In this document: one piece after another, positions 38,851-53,563 of the stretch | How the letters are laid out: every line of letters begins with the position of its first letter | Position numbering within the stretch: position 1 is the stretch's first letter | Assembly: GCA_034766995.1 (NCBI GenBank) | Contig: CM068315.1 | Coordinates: 22,219,062-22,283,061 of the forward strand | DNA: 64,000 nucleotides | Origin: Acanthacorydalis orientalis | Lineage: Eukaryota > Arthropoda > Insecta > Megaloptera > Corydalidae | Direction: 5' to 3' | Made by a program: the position numbers and the translations under genes | The notes under the pieces: generated by a model | Seen by the model: the letters and a program-made list of their open reading frames with translations, nothing else | Told to the model about the DNA's origin: nothing | Database searches by the model: none

Positions 38851-39449
38851 ATGCAAAATCTAGTTTCTCCTAACTGGTACAGAAAATCGATTTAAAAATT
38901 TTATACATAACATCAGAACAAAAAAAGAGTAATTTTACAATTTTCAATCAACCTATTAGTATTCTTGCAACTAGTTCATACATTTTTCATTCAATATGAA
39001 GATATATAAAAAATCAAAAATAGTTAATGCCATTTATTAGCTTATAACAGTACTAGTGTATACATTTAATTTATTTGGATGATACCACAGAGAGTACCTC
39101 AAAGGAAACACTGAGTATACCATCTATAGAACCTATCTATTCATTAATAGATGCTACACAGTGAAAATAATAAAGAACTATGTACTGGATGGATCAGTGG
39201 CCGTTTTTGAATTTTTTACAAATAAGAATGTTACCTACAGACACTCATTGGCGATTCAAAAATGTTTATAGTGATTATTGTGTAGACATATTTAAGATGA
39301 TTTAATGATGTAAATCATTAGACAAAAAAATGAGAACTTTGATCATGAGAAGACTGATTTAAAGAACAAACCTCGTTCTGGTAGACACTTGTTGCATTAA
39401 ACTTCTTCAGCAAAGTATTGATTCCCTAATTAAAAAAGGTTTCCGTATA

Positions 39450-40747
39450 CGATGGTGGTCCCAGAAGTACCCGACCCAACAAAGAAAACACAAAAATTTC
39501 GGAAAAAAATATATTTATTTTTCAACATAATCTCCTTTCAGCTCTATACACTTTTCCCAGCGATGTTCAATAAATTCGATGCCCTTTTTATAATAAGAAC
39601 TGTCTTGCTCCTCAAAATACCCATTAACTGCCGACATCACTTCTTCATCGTTGGGAAATCTTTGACCACTGAGCCATTTTTTCACGTTTGGGAACAGAAA
39701 ATAATCCGAGGGGGCTAAATCTGGCGAATAGGGTGCATGAGGTAGCAATTCAAACTTTAATTCATTAATTTTGGCCATTGCCATTGCAATAACGGATTTG
39801 TGGGCTGGTGCATTGTCTTGATGAAACAACACTTTCTTCTTAGCCAAATGCGGCCGTTTTTGCTTGATTTCTTCGCTCAAACGTTGCAATAAGTTCGCAT
39901 AATACTCGCCGTTGATAGTTTTTCCTTTTTCAATATAGTCAATGAAAATTATCCCACACGCATCCCAAAAAACCGACGCCATGACCTTGCCTGCAGATGA
40001 AACGGTCTTCGCCTTTTTGGAGCCAGTTCTCCCTTTTCAGTCCATTGTTTTGATTGTTCTTTTGTCTCGGGTGTGAAGTGATGGACCCATGTTTCATCCA
40101 TGGTTATGAAACGGAGCAAAAATTCTGCTTTGTTGCTGTGAAACTTCGCTAAACACTCAATTGAAACATCTTCACGACACTGTTTTTGCTCGAGTGTGAG
40201 CAAACGCGGCACCCATCTTGCACACAGTTTTCTCATGTCCAAATTTTCAGATAATATGGATGTACCGCACTTTTTGAAATGCCTACTATGTCTGCTAGCT
40301 CGCGCACTTTCAGTCGACGATCATCCAGTACCGCTTTGTGGATTTTCTTCACCATTTCTGGAGTCGTCACCTCATTTGGTCGACCACTGAGATGCTCGTC
40401 TTGGCAACTCGTACGGCCTCGTTTAAACTCTGCTACCCAATATTTCACTGTTGTAAACGAAGGAGCAGACTCATCCAGAGTAGAATCCAGTTCAGCTTTT
40501 ATATTGGTTGGGCTGAGGCCTTTCAAATAAAAGTATTGTATCACGTAACGATGACCAATTTTCTCCATTTTCACAAATTCACTGAAAACGTTCACTATTG
40601 ATGGCTGCCAAACAAATACTAAACAATGTGGCGTCCTCAAACTTGAAACATATGCTTTATAGATTGTGTACTTTCTAATACAGTGATATTTTTCAAACAA
40701 CTACCGCCATCTCTAGGTCAGACCGGGTACGTCTGGGACCACCCTCG
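39450..40747 (-). mobile_element. Full-length mariner C, recently inactivated
   Basis: Ends are CGATGGTGGTCCCAGAAGTA (left) and CGAGGGTGGTCCCAGACGTA (right, read inward), TA duplications at 39448-39449 and 40748-40749. Length 1298 bp is normal. The whole transposase gene is present apart from two single-base deletions, so inactivation looks young. Confidence 0.93.
39515..40568 (-). pseudogene. Mariner C transposase with two single-base frameshifts
   Basis: Transposases of this family cut and paste the element at TA sites. The gene starts MEKIGHRYVIQYFYLKGLSP at 40568 and ends GDYVEK at 39515. Order: helix-turn-helix (VKYWVAEFKRGRTSCQDEH, VRELADIVGISKSAVH), first Asp FITMDETWVHHFTPE, linker, MASVFWDACGIIFIDYIEKG, second Asp LFHQDNAPAHKS, third Asp DLAPSDYFLFP. 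One base is missing near 40257 (after SAVH) and one A from an A-run near 40018 (after ELAPK). An extra Met-Ala (IAMAMAKINEL) lengthens the spacing between the last two Asp to 36 residues instead of the mariner 34. Sequence is close to mariner D and the irritans group. Confidence 0.9.
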
Positions 40748-40749
40748 TA

Positions 40750-41399
40750 ATTACAAGTATTATTGATATAAAACTTGAAAACCCACTAAAGATATTATCC
40801 CATCTTACATATATTTTAGGATACAAAAATATTATATACTTATATATAATAAATATTATATTATATGCTCGTTGGATACCGCAAGTGCTGCACTTCAGAA
40901 ATGAAATCTAAATCTGTCAATACCTGACTTCCACTTATTCTCAGCATTAACGTGTGATTTGTAGGAAGGAATCTTGATTGTGAGTGTTAAGTTACGGCTT
41001 CCGTAAAGGATTAACTAGAGGAAAGAACGATAAATTTTCTCCACAATGGAATAAAGAAACCTATTACATGTTTACAAAAATGTACTGACAATGATAGTGA
41101 CTGTGATAAAAATAAATACATCATTTGTAATGTTCTATTTAACTTACTTTTTACCTTTTCACACTATCTCAGACCATTCATGAGTCTTATGCTCTTGTGT
41201 AAAACTTTTAACCTCCGCTCACATATAACCAAATATGGCACGAATACGTTCTTTTGCTAACGATAAAAAGTATATATTATCAAATATATTATTATCTTTT
41301 TATATAAACATGTCTATCTAAACTGCATAAATACTAGTCTGAAAAGTTTTCTAAATCAAATTCTAATATTGTAAATGATGTATTAAATTTAAATAGATT
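40750..41399. other. Non-coding stretch, nothing recognised
   Basis: Mixed AT-rich sequence; a patch at 40865-41050 is of higher complexity but gives no assignable frame or splice-bounded exon. Confidence 0.4.
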
Positions 41400-41590
41400 T
41401 TTTATTGTATATGACTCGCTTTCATAAACGCATTTTTCACTCACTCTACAAAAATAATTTTGATCAAAAATGTTCAATAAATGATTATTAATCAATTTTG
41501 ATTATTGATTTTTTATTGGCGATGCCATCATCCTCAGAATAGTATAGAAAAAGCTCAAATCAAAAAATAACACCTTCAGGTTCATTATTA
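41400..41590. repeat. Foldback repeat family R, partial copy 3
   Basis: Contains TTTTGATCAAAAATG, AAATGATTATTAATCA, TTTTTTATTGG and GATGCCATCATCCTCAGA, the ordered blocks of the family R left arm and centre. The right arm is not evident. Confidence 0.5.
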
Positions 41591-41975
41591 CATATTAAGG
41601 TAGTATTCAAATCGATATAAATACATCTAAGACTATCAAGATCATCCTCAAATCCATGAATCATCGAACTGGCAAGCAAACTCTACATCTGGAGAATAAG
41701 TCAAATTGCTAGTTTGGTGACATCGACCTTTTTAAAACGAATTCACAATTGATTATATTGAATTAACCCCAGAGATATAGTTGTTTATAGTCTTAGTTTT
41801 ATACATTTTCATATATAAAAGTAAATTAAGGCGATTTCAATTCTATTATTTTACAATAGTAACAAGGTACAATTCTTCTTTAGCTATAGTGCAATTATTT
41901 TTCTATTTTTCTGGTTTTTTTTTCTAAATAAACGTGACCAAGAGTAGTACGGCCCCTCTTTCTCTATTACGTGTG

Positions 41976-41978
<3 letters not shown>

Positions 41979-42064
<86 letters not shown>
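41979..42064. repeat. (TA)n-(CA)n microsatellite
   Basis: TA dinucleotides with one TTTA break, passing into ACACAC. Confidence 0.96.
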
Positions 42065-42066
<2 letters not shown>

Positions 42067-42461
42067 TTACATAGGTTAATAAAATATCACAGTTTTAAAC
42101 TATCTATTACATACATTATTATTAAAATGTATTCCATAGTAATAAGGAAGTGAAAATAAAAATATCTATTTCTATTACTTCCACTATTTTAATTGCACAG
42201 CGTGCACTGATTAATATTTTATTTTCCTGTAAGCGTAACTGGTGGACTTGGATGAGCATTGATAATAACTTAATACAATTATGAGTATTATATAAAAATA
42301 GAATTTGGTTCTTTTATAAAATTTTACCACGGAAGTTTACGTTTACATTTAATCACTTATTATTTAAACAATACAAACTACTATGTGTCATTTTTTTCTA
42401 ATTCAAAAACTTGTCTGAATTATTACTATTGTTAAGAAACGATCTACAAGTTTATTCAAAC

Positions 42462-42463
<2 letters not shown>

Positions 42464-42535
<72 letters not shown>
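42464..42535. repeat. (TA)n microsatellite
   Basis: Pure TA tract of about 72 bp. Confidence 0.97.
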
Positions 42536-42536
<1 letters not shown>

Positions 42537-42891
42537 GAAAGACAATCCAAATGTTCTTCGAATTATACGATAAAATTTTATTGAAATAAACCTTAGGCTT
42601 ACTAAATTAACTACATACGTTCCTTCTATCGTTGCTCAATCGATATTCCAGGCTTTACATATTTTTTTAAAAATTGTTGTACATAAGCGCGCTTCTTGTT
42701 TTCTTTAGTATTATTTGTAGTATGAAAACGTTGATCACGAATATTTATTTCAGTTTATGGAACAGATTAAAATAACACGAAACAGAAAAAGATGTAAGCA
42801 GTTGAAAGGCTATGACTTATGTGCTTTGTTTTAATTTGCAAATTATTCAAATATCAGCATTTCTTGAAATTTGTGAATATTACACACACAC

Positions 42892-42894
<3 letters not shown>

Positions 42895-42947
<53 letters not shown>
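42895..42947. repeat. (TA)n microsatellite
   Basis: Pure TA tract of about 53 bp preceded by ACACACACAG. Confidence 0.97.
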
Positions 42948-42950
<3 letters not shown>

Positions 42951-42996
42951 GAGATTCAAATTAGGCAACCAAATGAAAGTATTAAAAAAACATGTT
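42951..42996. repeat. Single arm of the MITE seen at 53915
   Basis: GATTCAAATTAGGCAACC then AAATGAAAGTATTAAAAAAA matches the left arm of the 126-bp MITE (GATTCAATTTAGGC, then ATGAAAGTATTAAAAAA) with few differences. The opposite arm is not found here. Confidence 0.55.
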
Positions 42997-43148
42997 ATTC
43001 CCCATTTAGTATTTTAGTATTGAATTGAACTATAATTCTAAACAAAAAATATCATGACTTATCTTAAGCCCTGCGCCCCGTTTTAATAGTTCCATGTGGA
43101 ATCCTAAATTATATCCCTTATATATATATATATATATACACACTAGGT

Positions 43149-43330
43149 GTGTCTTTAAATTGAATCAATCATAACTCTGTTTCAAATTAACACTAACGAA
43201 CGAGCACGTCAATTGATGTCCTAACTAAAATTAATGTTACCTACAGGAACACCAATCTGCGTCCTATCTGAAATAATCACATCGTGATGTGTTAACATTG
43301 AAAACGCTTTGACTCTAGCAAAAAAGTGCA
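43149..43330 (+). mobile_element. Fragment related to mariner F terminus
   Basis: Bases 43149-43177 (GTGTCTTTAAATTGAATCAA then TCATAACTC) are identical over 29 bp to the reverse complement of 23906-23934 in the 5' arm of element F2. They sit directly after a short TA tract and ACTAG. Sequence beyond about 43200 does not match F1 or F2, so this may be a fuller relative of family F or only an arm. Confidence 0.45.
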
Positions 43331-43789
43331 CAAATGAAATGTTCTGGTAGCACATGGCATCGTACTTAATAACCGTTATGTATGCATCATTTTTTATGTG
43401 GTAAAAATTGAGGTAACCTTAAGTTCACTTTATTGTAAACCATCGCGCAAATTACAATATAAAACGTTGATTTGTAGTCGAGTTATTGATCATTTGGAAT
43501 TCATATTTCATTATTATATAAAAATGAAAATTATAATAATTAATTATAATTATACTGTTTGACATTTTATTGCTTATTTTAATTCATATTCTGAATTTAA
43601 ATACCAGCATAAAATGGATAACAAAAACGAAAAAATATTTTTAGTAGAAAATTTTGCTGATTTATTAGATATTCGTGATAATTACTTTTAATTAACACTG
43701 ATGATAGTGCAACTGAAGGCGACTCTTTCGTTAATTCATTTCCTCTTTAATATATCCTTAAATATTTATAACAATATCGTTATTCATTT

Positions 43790-46700
43790 TACAAACAAAA
43801 CACTGAAGAAAACGATCAATGTTTTCTCCCATTTTATGAAAATGCCCCCAGTAACAAGTTATTGTTTCTAATAAAAGCGCTCGATCAATAATGTGTTAAA
43901 ATATTTTCTCTGAGTTCACCTTCGTTAAAATTATTTCTTTGGGTTTACCTTCGTTACAAAAAAACATTGTCCTTTCAACACTTTCTTCGAACTATGAAAG
44001 AGTCAATAATCATTAGAGACTAAATTTGGACGAGGGGAGAGTAATTGACACATTTGAACTCACACTATTCGTTTGTTTCAGTCCGAGAAATAAACGATAT
44101 CTGAGCCTGTACATTATCATACAATAGCAGGATACCATAGACCAGTGGTGCATAACATTTTATGTATAAGAGACGCAAAGTTTTGTTTTCTAGTCAGGAA
44201 CTGCATTAAAAAAAAATAAAAATAAAATAATGTTTAAAGAACAAGTTTCAATTTATGGCATTTTTTTATTAATTTGTAATAAAAAAATACATCACATCAG
44301 TAATGATAATTTTATATAATAAATATTGTTACAAAATATTATATTAAACAAAAACGTATTTAAAAAAAACCAAAAATATATTGCTAAAAACAATATCCCA
44401 TACATGATAACAATTATTATTTTTAAGACTCGATCAGAGTGAACGCTGGGCTTGAATTTTTAGTGCCAAATTGGTTATATCAGGTTTTATGCTCGTTGTA
44501 TTTAATCGCAAAATTGAGTTAAGATTTTCATCTGAAAGAAGATTTCTGTGAACTGACTTCTACAGTTTTATTAACGAAAGAACTTGTTCACAGATGTGTT
44601 TCCAAACAAACATAAGCGGCAGCTGCAGTTTTTCTCAAATTTAAACATGATTCTTCCGAGAGACAGAAATTTAATAAATTTTCTTTTTTGAATTTTATTT
44701 TCAGTTCTTCATTGTACTGCAGGTCAATAAGTTTAAGTTGTAATGTAGATCCTGTTTCCCCATAAGATTTCCATCTGGTTTGTAAAAGTTTTAAAAGACA
44801 TCTCACATTCAAAATCGAGAAATTTTTCTTTAAATAATAATTATAGTTTCTCAATATTATTCGCATAAGGAGCACTATGTTGCTTATACTTTTGAAATAT
44901 TGTAAACCAGTTTGTAAAGTGACATATACTATTATTTTGTAGTTATGATTTAAAGAGCGATAATTTTATTTGAAACGCTGATACATAATAAGTCAGATCA
45001 GAAATAAAATTAGATCTACCCTGCAGTTTGAGATTTAATTCGTTCATATGAATAGAAGAAATTCGTTCATAGAAATACCAGTGCGAAATTCCAAACCACA
45101 TAACTATCTCCAGTCTTCAGAATGACCATACACGTAATTTTTTTTCTATTAAAAAAATGTTTATGTCTACAAGTAGAACTATAAAACGTTACAGCACGTT
45201 GCTTCGGCTCAGCCATCGGATTTTTAAAATGTAAAGAACGTCACTATATTTTACATCAACTTCTTCCAGGAAAACTTTCAACTGACGGTGGTTAAGCGCA
45301 AGTGGTTATATAAAATTAATTGCGCTTACAACTTCTTTCATAATATTTTCGAATCCAAGATTCTTCCCAATTAAGTTCTACTGATATATAATGCAATAAT
45401 ATTCATTTAGTTTTGTTTGAATCCACAATGTCACTATGTGTTTGGAAAAAAGGGATACCATTCCATTTTCTCGACTAATCATAGCAGGTGCATAATCAGT
45501 CACTTTGTTCATAAGTTTTGTGAGTTCTAAATTATGTTTATCTCAGCTGTAAACACTTTTTAAAATAAAACAAATTATAAGACAGCGTAAAAGCGAACTA
45601 CACAATTAAGATACACAATGCAATTTGACACTCGATGCATGGGGGACCAAAACCTCGGGACAAGAGTCGATGGGTTGCGCAGTAGCAACTTGTTAGTTAG
45701 AGTGCTAGGGACCGCTGTTTGTCTCCTGTGTCAAGCACTTTAGTGAGAAACATAATGATATTAGAATCGAAAAATATTTTGCAGATGTACAAGAATTTTT
45801 CAAATGCGAAACGGGACGTAACATTTTTAAAACGGGCTGCATGCGGTCCGTAGACCACGGGTTGTTCATCACTGCCATAGACCAATATGCCCTGTCTTTT
45901 CTTCATGATATCTATACGTAATCTTTCTACCAATTAGAAGTAAGAGATACCCATGGCCGCGGTTTTGTACAGCAAATAATCGATCAACAAAATTTCATCT
46001 GCATTGAAAAACATGGTAACTATTGCGAAAATCGATTGAGTTTTGAATTTGATGGATACTCAACTTCGACGCCGCTGTCAACCCAAAACAGTCTGTTGTT
46101 TGACGTCGGGGATATAACGGTGTATTTAGAATTCATCTATTAGTTTTACACAAATTGAGGAACTCCTCTTTAGTTATATAATACGTTCGTGTTTGTTTTA
46201 GCGTGTAAGCATTTTCAGTACCTAGCGCTAATTGACCTTTATTTATGTTTACTCTTTCATTTAGTATTGTTAAAAATTTCTGTGATGTGATTTTCTAAAC
46301 TGAAATTATTTATTTTTTTTATATCTCAGGATTTTTTAATAAGCTCTTCTATTTTCATCATTTCAGCATTGGTGGCATTATTAATTCTGCTGATGCAGAA
46401 ATCATCTTCCAGATAAACCCTATCGTATCTGATAAAGTTTTTCCGCTTAGAAATGATTCACAGTATCTCCGTGAATATTATTCAAATTTTGAGGAATCTC
46501 AGTCGAATTAATGCCATCTTTTGTTATGGCTTTCATTCGTATTTAAACAAAACAATGAAAGGTACACATAGAAGAAGTTTTAAGACGTTTGTCCTGATTT
46601 CAATTTAACGAAATAAACGTTTTTGAATATAAATGATATTCTTACGACAAGATATTCGTGCAACAAGAACCAACTACTCTTTTCTAGAAATCGCTGTCGC

Positions 46701-47045
46701 ACTTGAGAAATGTGTTGCAATAATCTCTTTATTACTCCAACGTAGAATGCACTATTACAAAATCTGCACATTGCAACTTTTCTGTTTTTGTTTGTCCATA
46801 AGACTGTGTGGGATGAACTTTGCACAGATCATTCTTTCACCTGATGGCAGAACATTCGACGATCTTTGCCACAATTTCACGGACGTTTTCAATAAAATCT
46901 GCATTTCGAGAGATAAACGAACGTCCGCTTCCAGCGTCACCTTGAATATCATCACGTCCATCTTGAAAACGTTTAAACCATTTGAATACACTAGTATTAC
47001 TTAAAGAATGGGTATCGAACTTTTTAGGTTCTCTAGGCCACATGG
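43790..47045 (-). mobile_element. Old mariner K, split by a hAT insertion
   Basis: Minus-strand transposase pieces read in order from right to left: FKWFKRFQDGRDDIQGD (helix-turn-helix, 46837-47043), a CAKFIPHSLMDKQKQK block near 46790-46830, then VTMFFNADEILLIDYL near 45965-46020 (usual VMATVFWDADGILLIDYL), KRQGILVYG at the right edge of the hAT, ILLLYDNVQAQISF at its left edge (second Asp), then SPRPNLVSNDY and SSKKVLKGQC (third Asp region, usual YSPDLAPSDYYLF--LKK-LKG). Many stops and shifts show great age. About 46110-46580 does not match and may be another insertion. Terminal repeats were not found. Confidence 0.7.
44143..45874 (-). mobile_element. hAT element with perfect 8-bp target duplication
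   Basis: Ends CAGTGGTGCATAAC and, read inward, CAGTGATGAACAAC, flanked on both sides by CCATAGAC (44135-44142 and 45875-45882). The minus-strand interior carries a decayed ZBED5/GTF2IRD2/Charlie-type transposase: VTDYAPAMISRENGMVSLFS near 45440-45510, VSAINFI and LNHRQLKVFLEEVDVKYSD near 45240-45330, LQLKLIDLQYNEELKIKFKK in the open piece 44588-44875, and a C-terminal CEQVLSLIKL then DENLNSILRLNTTSIKPDIT near 44460-44570. The N-terminal BED finger is missing and stops are frequent. It interrupts the mariner K gene at the codons KRQGILVYG/ILLLYDN. Confidence 0.9.
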
Positions 47046-47129
47046 AATCTACAAGAATTTGTCACAAGCCACAAGTAAAATCTAACTTTTATTAATATAT
47101 TACCCATAATACATCTGCATTTAGTTTTT

Positions 47130-47476
47130 TAATTAAAGATGTTTATTAAAAATAAATTACAAACATAACAAAATTAATGAGACACTTGAGCTTGTTTTTA
47201 TGAAACTGATGCGCACCTATGTCAGGTTTAATGGACGTGGTTGCAATTCGCATAGAATTTTCAAGATGTTCGTTATAAAATTTGGTTCTTATTACACTTT
47301 TCGTTCATTCGTCAGTTACGCGGTTGCATCTGGAATCGTCGTCGTTTATGCATTTTAAGCGATAGAGATTCCATGGCGTGAGTTTAGATACATAATAGCA
47401 AAATCATACCATTACACCCGCAGGCCGCATCAACAGGCGATGAAGGCCATATACGGTCTGTAAGTTGGACACGTAT
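47130..47476. mobile_element. Possible hAT terminal fragment
   Basis: The phrases GGCCGCATCAACAGGCG, GGCCATATACGGTC and TGTAAGTTGGACACG near 47430-47476 resemble the GC-rich subterminal and terminal region of Charlie-type hATs. The upstream AT-rich part with GAAACTGATGCGCACCTATG is also reminiscent of their 3' non-coding regions. No opposite end or target duplication was found. Confidence 0.35.
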
Positions 47477-47756
47477 AACTTAAAATGTTACCACCGTACA
47501 TAGCCTTCAATATTTCGTAAATTTCTGTTGCAGTTATACCTAATTTATATTAAAATTTAATATTAATTTCTTGCTTCACAACGACCGACAGAAACAAGAT
47601 GTACGCGTTAGTTTCTGAGCAGAAATTAACAGATGTTTGATCTTCGCTTAACCACCCTCTTTTGATAAAACTGTGAAAGATTTTATGCTGCTTTACTTTT
47701 AGAGTAATTTCATATAACTCCAGTGCTGCAGCGTCAATTCGGAAATTAAATTGTCA

Positions 47757-48370
47757 AACTTCATATATTATATTTTTGATAAGTATAAATATTTAGTCTT
47801 AATAATTGAAATAGTCAATATTTTTTTTGAAGTGATCTAAAATTTACAATACTATAATAATTTCAATAATAATTTACAAGACGTCAGCCACTGTAAGACA
47901 AATTAATTAGAAAGAAAGTAAAAAATAATAAATGTTATAAATTTTATAAAAAAATTGTACAATTTTCTTTTAAGTACATTAACCTGTAATTCTTTCCCAG
48001 TTACATTCTATCAAATCACGAACTGTGGAACGAGGCAAATTTGGATGAATTGTAATTTATTTTTCTAAAACTGTACAGATAATTTTACTGACATTACAAC
48101 GAATTTTGTTCGGTTTAATAACTACATATACAAAAAATATTAAACAATTCTCAGATTTCATATTATTTCTTTATTATATTCGATACTATGAAGTTCCATA
48201 ACAGCACACCCAAAAATGCTGAAAATTTAAATAACTTCTTTTAATTATTTTTTCCTAAACAAACAGAGAGCCCATTTCAAATGTACATATAGTTATAGAA
48301 TGAAAAAAAAAACTTACAAATTAAATTAACTTTTTAGCATTTTTGTAATAGTTCTGCACATCTATCTTTA
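47757..48370. repeat. Dispersed repeat family S, copy 4
   Basis: Blocks ATTTAGTCTTAATAATTGAA, CAAATTTGGATGAATTG then TTATTTTTCTAAAACTG, and ATAGAATGAAAAAA with AACTTTTTAGCATTTTTG match copies 1, 2, 3 and 5 in order. Non-coding. About 600 bp long at least. Confidence 0.5.
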
Positions 48371-49759
48371 AACTATATTAAATGAACAAGTTCACAATAA
48401 AATACTTGTGATTCTTAAGACAAAAAAGATAGGTTTATTAATTATTGTTAAATATCATAAAACTGACATATATTAAACATATAAATAAAGTTAATTATTT
48501 CCCATTTACTTTAGAATATAGAATATTTACTTTACAAGCAAATTTTCTTATTTAGTATGACTGATAAAATATGATATAAAACAACTCTTGAACAAAGTTT
48601 ATCTGGCCTCAAATCTTTAAAACGCACCCATAATATTTCATGTAAAAATCTATTATCAGATCAATATAAGCTTTAAATAGTTAAAGATAAGAACATCCAT
48701 TATGTTTTAAATTGAAATATAAATCATACATAAGGAAAACCGTAATATTGGACAATCAACATTTATAAACCTGTTTAAATTCACTTAAAAACTAAAAAAT
48801 ATCTAAATGTTCAATTTAGTAATTACATTTCATGCAATTTTTAAACACGCGAACACTTTAAGAACTGTTTCTCTGTCAACAATACTACTATTTGTAGTAC
48901 TTAAATTATATCAAATTATATATACATTTATATTAAACTTACAAAATTGATAATGAACATGAAAAATAATAGGGTAGTTTAAATAATAATTTACGTTACA
49001 ATGATACACTAAGACAAATCGACTGTGAGTGACCGTTAGAGTCAATTATGAAAATATGCAATCAGAATTAAAAATAATTTAAAATTCCGCACGTGAGAAA
49101 ACAGAAAACAATAATTAATAAAAAGGAAATATGATGAAGGATACCTGCTATACTAAAAAACTTAATAAACATTATTTATTGATTCTGAAGGTATTGTTAT
49201 TGAATCAATAGAATAAGAAAATAAATACTTTTTTAAATATATTTTTTCTTGTAAATAATAAAACTGTAGTTAATCGCTTGCTTTTATAATTTCTTATTAC
49301 TTAACAAGCGCCTCAATTCGATCTTTATAAAAACTTTGTAGTTTAAGTACAAAAAAAGAAGAAACGATTACTGATGAATTTTTTCATCGCTTACAATTTC
49401 GAAAATGTTCATCACTTTAAACTATTTTGTAGAAAATAGAATAAATGGTCGCTGAATAATATTAAATTTGCTTAAAATAATGGATATCTTCAAACTTAGC
49501 TTTGTATGTATTATGAATTTGACATAAACTCTAATACTATCCTGAATAAAGATATTTTATTTTTATGAGATGTGACTTTTTTAATAATTGACTAAATCTC
49601 TTAAAATGTTAGTTCAGTTCAGTAATAAAATTCATTATACATTATTCTTTCTATATTCTACCTAGATGATTTTTTCTCAATTAAACTTTTATGATAAATA
49701 TTCATTTTTAGTTGTACGTCTAAAAAATACCTAGTACTCAAATACAGTACCAAGTTGAC
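48371..49759. other. AT-rich non-coding stretch, nothing recognised
   Basis: No frame, repeat or relic identified. Confidence 0.5.
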
Positions 49760-50150
49760 AATTATTTTTTGATGTGAAGGTCAAACACTAAGTTCCGCAC
49801 TCACATCCAGGCGATGAAGAAGTTTATAATGCATTTTTACAAATGAGTTTTTCACTCTCCTATAAAATTTTTCTAATCAAAAATTCTCAACAATTGATCA
49901 TTTTTAATTGATTTTTATGCAAATGTAGACGACGATATAATCTCTTCAGAGCATTATAGCACAGAAAAATATATTCTTATTAGAAAAGTGATAATAAAAA
50001 GTTGCAATAAAAATTAAAATGTCTATAAGAAATAATCAGATATGACCAATGGACAATTATTGAACATTTTTCATCACAAAAAAGGTGATTATGAGACAGT
50101 GAAAAATTCATTTGTTAAAGTAAATAGAGCCAAAGACCTAAAAACCAAAT
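49760..50150. repeat. Foldback repeat family R, copy 4
   Basis: Left-arm blocks GAGTTTTTCACTCTCCTATA, TTCTAATCAAAAATTC, AATTGATCATTTTTAATTGA and a decayed ATGCAAATGTAGACGACGAT; right-arm blocks GGACAATTATTGAACATTTT and AAGTAAATAGAGCCAAAGA. The order equals that of copy 2. Confidence 0.5.
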
Positions 50151-51326
50151 GTTAATACCTGTTTAAGAAACGCGACATTTTGAGTTCTCAAATATTATTC
50201 GATGACCAAAATATTTTTTTAGCCTTTAACACTGCATAAAAACTGTCAATTTTAAGTATATAAACATAGATTATGTTTACTGATTGGCAACTTAGACAAA
50301 GAAAGCATATTGAAGATGTTAAGACACATGCGCTCATAATTTGTCAGTGTCAAAGGTTTATTGTCGAAATGCCTCTAAGATGAGTGTTATACGCAGTGTA
50401 CGACTAACCTATTAATGATTTTGATTGTCTTAGATAGTCTTAGTTAATCTAAGACACTTTGTCGTGCGTGTAAGAAATCAGTCTGATTATCATACTTTTG
50501 ATAATCATCATAGGCACATGCAAAGTTAGGTAGTCCATAATTTCAATGATGAAAGTGTTTTAATGTGTTCGCTGTGTGCCAAAAAATATATGATAATATT
50601 CACTAAACTGCTATAGATAACGTCAAAAAATCTTTCAAAATATTCTAAATCCGTAAAAAAGATCACTTTAAAAATCAGTCATTGAATAGCGCTGAAATGT
50701 TAGTTTAATTGAAAAAAAAAACATCTCGATATGGCATTTGCACGTGAAATAATCTTTGGTGTGATGTTTCGTGGTTAACAGGTCGAACTAATTTTATACA
50801 GCTAAGTTTTTGATATAATATTCTTTATAGATTATACTGCTGTAGGACTTTTACGAAACGTGAATAACATTTTATAATAAATATTTTTCTGAACAAAATG
50901 TTAAATATCTGAATTATAATCATTTTGGTAATAGTTTATATGCATTTCGATGATAACGCTGATATACTGAGTACTACAACATATGTTCATGCAATATGCT
51001 TTTTTTGTACCTTAACACTAAGAATAATAACATCGCCAAATAAACCATTATTAAACGAATTAAAAATCATTATTCTCACAAATTTGAGGTTTTAGTCATG
51101 TTTTTGTTTGTCTCCATGATGTTAATGTCCGTAACTGGGAGTGCAACACCCCGACAACAGCCTTTTTCTTTAATTTGTTCTAACTATGATGTAGCTCCTT
51201 TCGAATAGTGAACATCTGGGAAAAGTGTCAAAAAACACAAATAGACTTCGAAGAAAAATAAATACGCCCACCTCCTTCCCCTATGACCATTCCCTTCTCG
51301 TTAACACCCCCCCCCCGGGGTATGAC
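50151..51326. other. Non-coding stretch, nothing recognised
   Basis: Mixed sequence with no assignable exon. The last 100 bases, ending in a run of ten C, are probably the 3' side of the retrotransposon relic that follows. Confidence 0.4.
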
Positions 51327-51745
51327 CTAGTTTACTACTGACGTGACGGCGTCGCCAGCGTTTGTCACCCCTCCGTGAAGTAGCACGGTTGCACGAACTT
51401 GTTCTTTCGGCGTTGTTTTCCGAATGTTACCAAGTGGTATGACCTTCGCAGCTGACAGCCGCTCTATTAGTGGATTACCGAGCGACTTTTTTGAGTAAAA
51501 TTTCCAACTAGTGTCATCGACCAAGTCCGCAACCATGCTTATTGTAGCTTCCACATGGAGCGTTGCCGTAGGGTAATCAACTCCTTGTTGAGCGCATCTC
51601 AAGGCACTTATTTTAAACCCTCTGTTATTTTTGTATGTTCATCCTAGAGGTGTTCCGCCAAATTGGGAAGGCATACGTCATGATTGATCTGATAATTTTG
51701 TAAAGTACAAAAAAACATTGTTCTCAAAATGATCTTGCGTGTGCT
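51327..51745 (-). pseudogene. Second jockey-like non-LTR retrotransposon relic
   Basis: GC content rises sharply here. Minus-strand translation gives FFVLYKIIRSIMTYAFPIWR then MNIQK-QRV-NKCLEM, which fits the jockey pattern LYK--IRPIMTYA-P-W---NI-KLQ--QNK-LR. It is followed in another frame by TLHVEATISMVADLVDDTSW and YSKKSLGNPLIERLSAAKVI, fitting the end region L-I-DY---------F--K----NPLI. The final frame 51327-51602 is open for 91 codons. Frameshifts and stops lie upstream. No tail or target duplication was fixed. Identification rests on motif order, not on a search. Confidence 0.65.
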
Positions 51746-53559
<1,814 letters not shown>

Positions 53560-53563
53560 ATAC

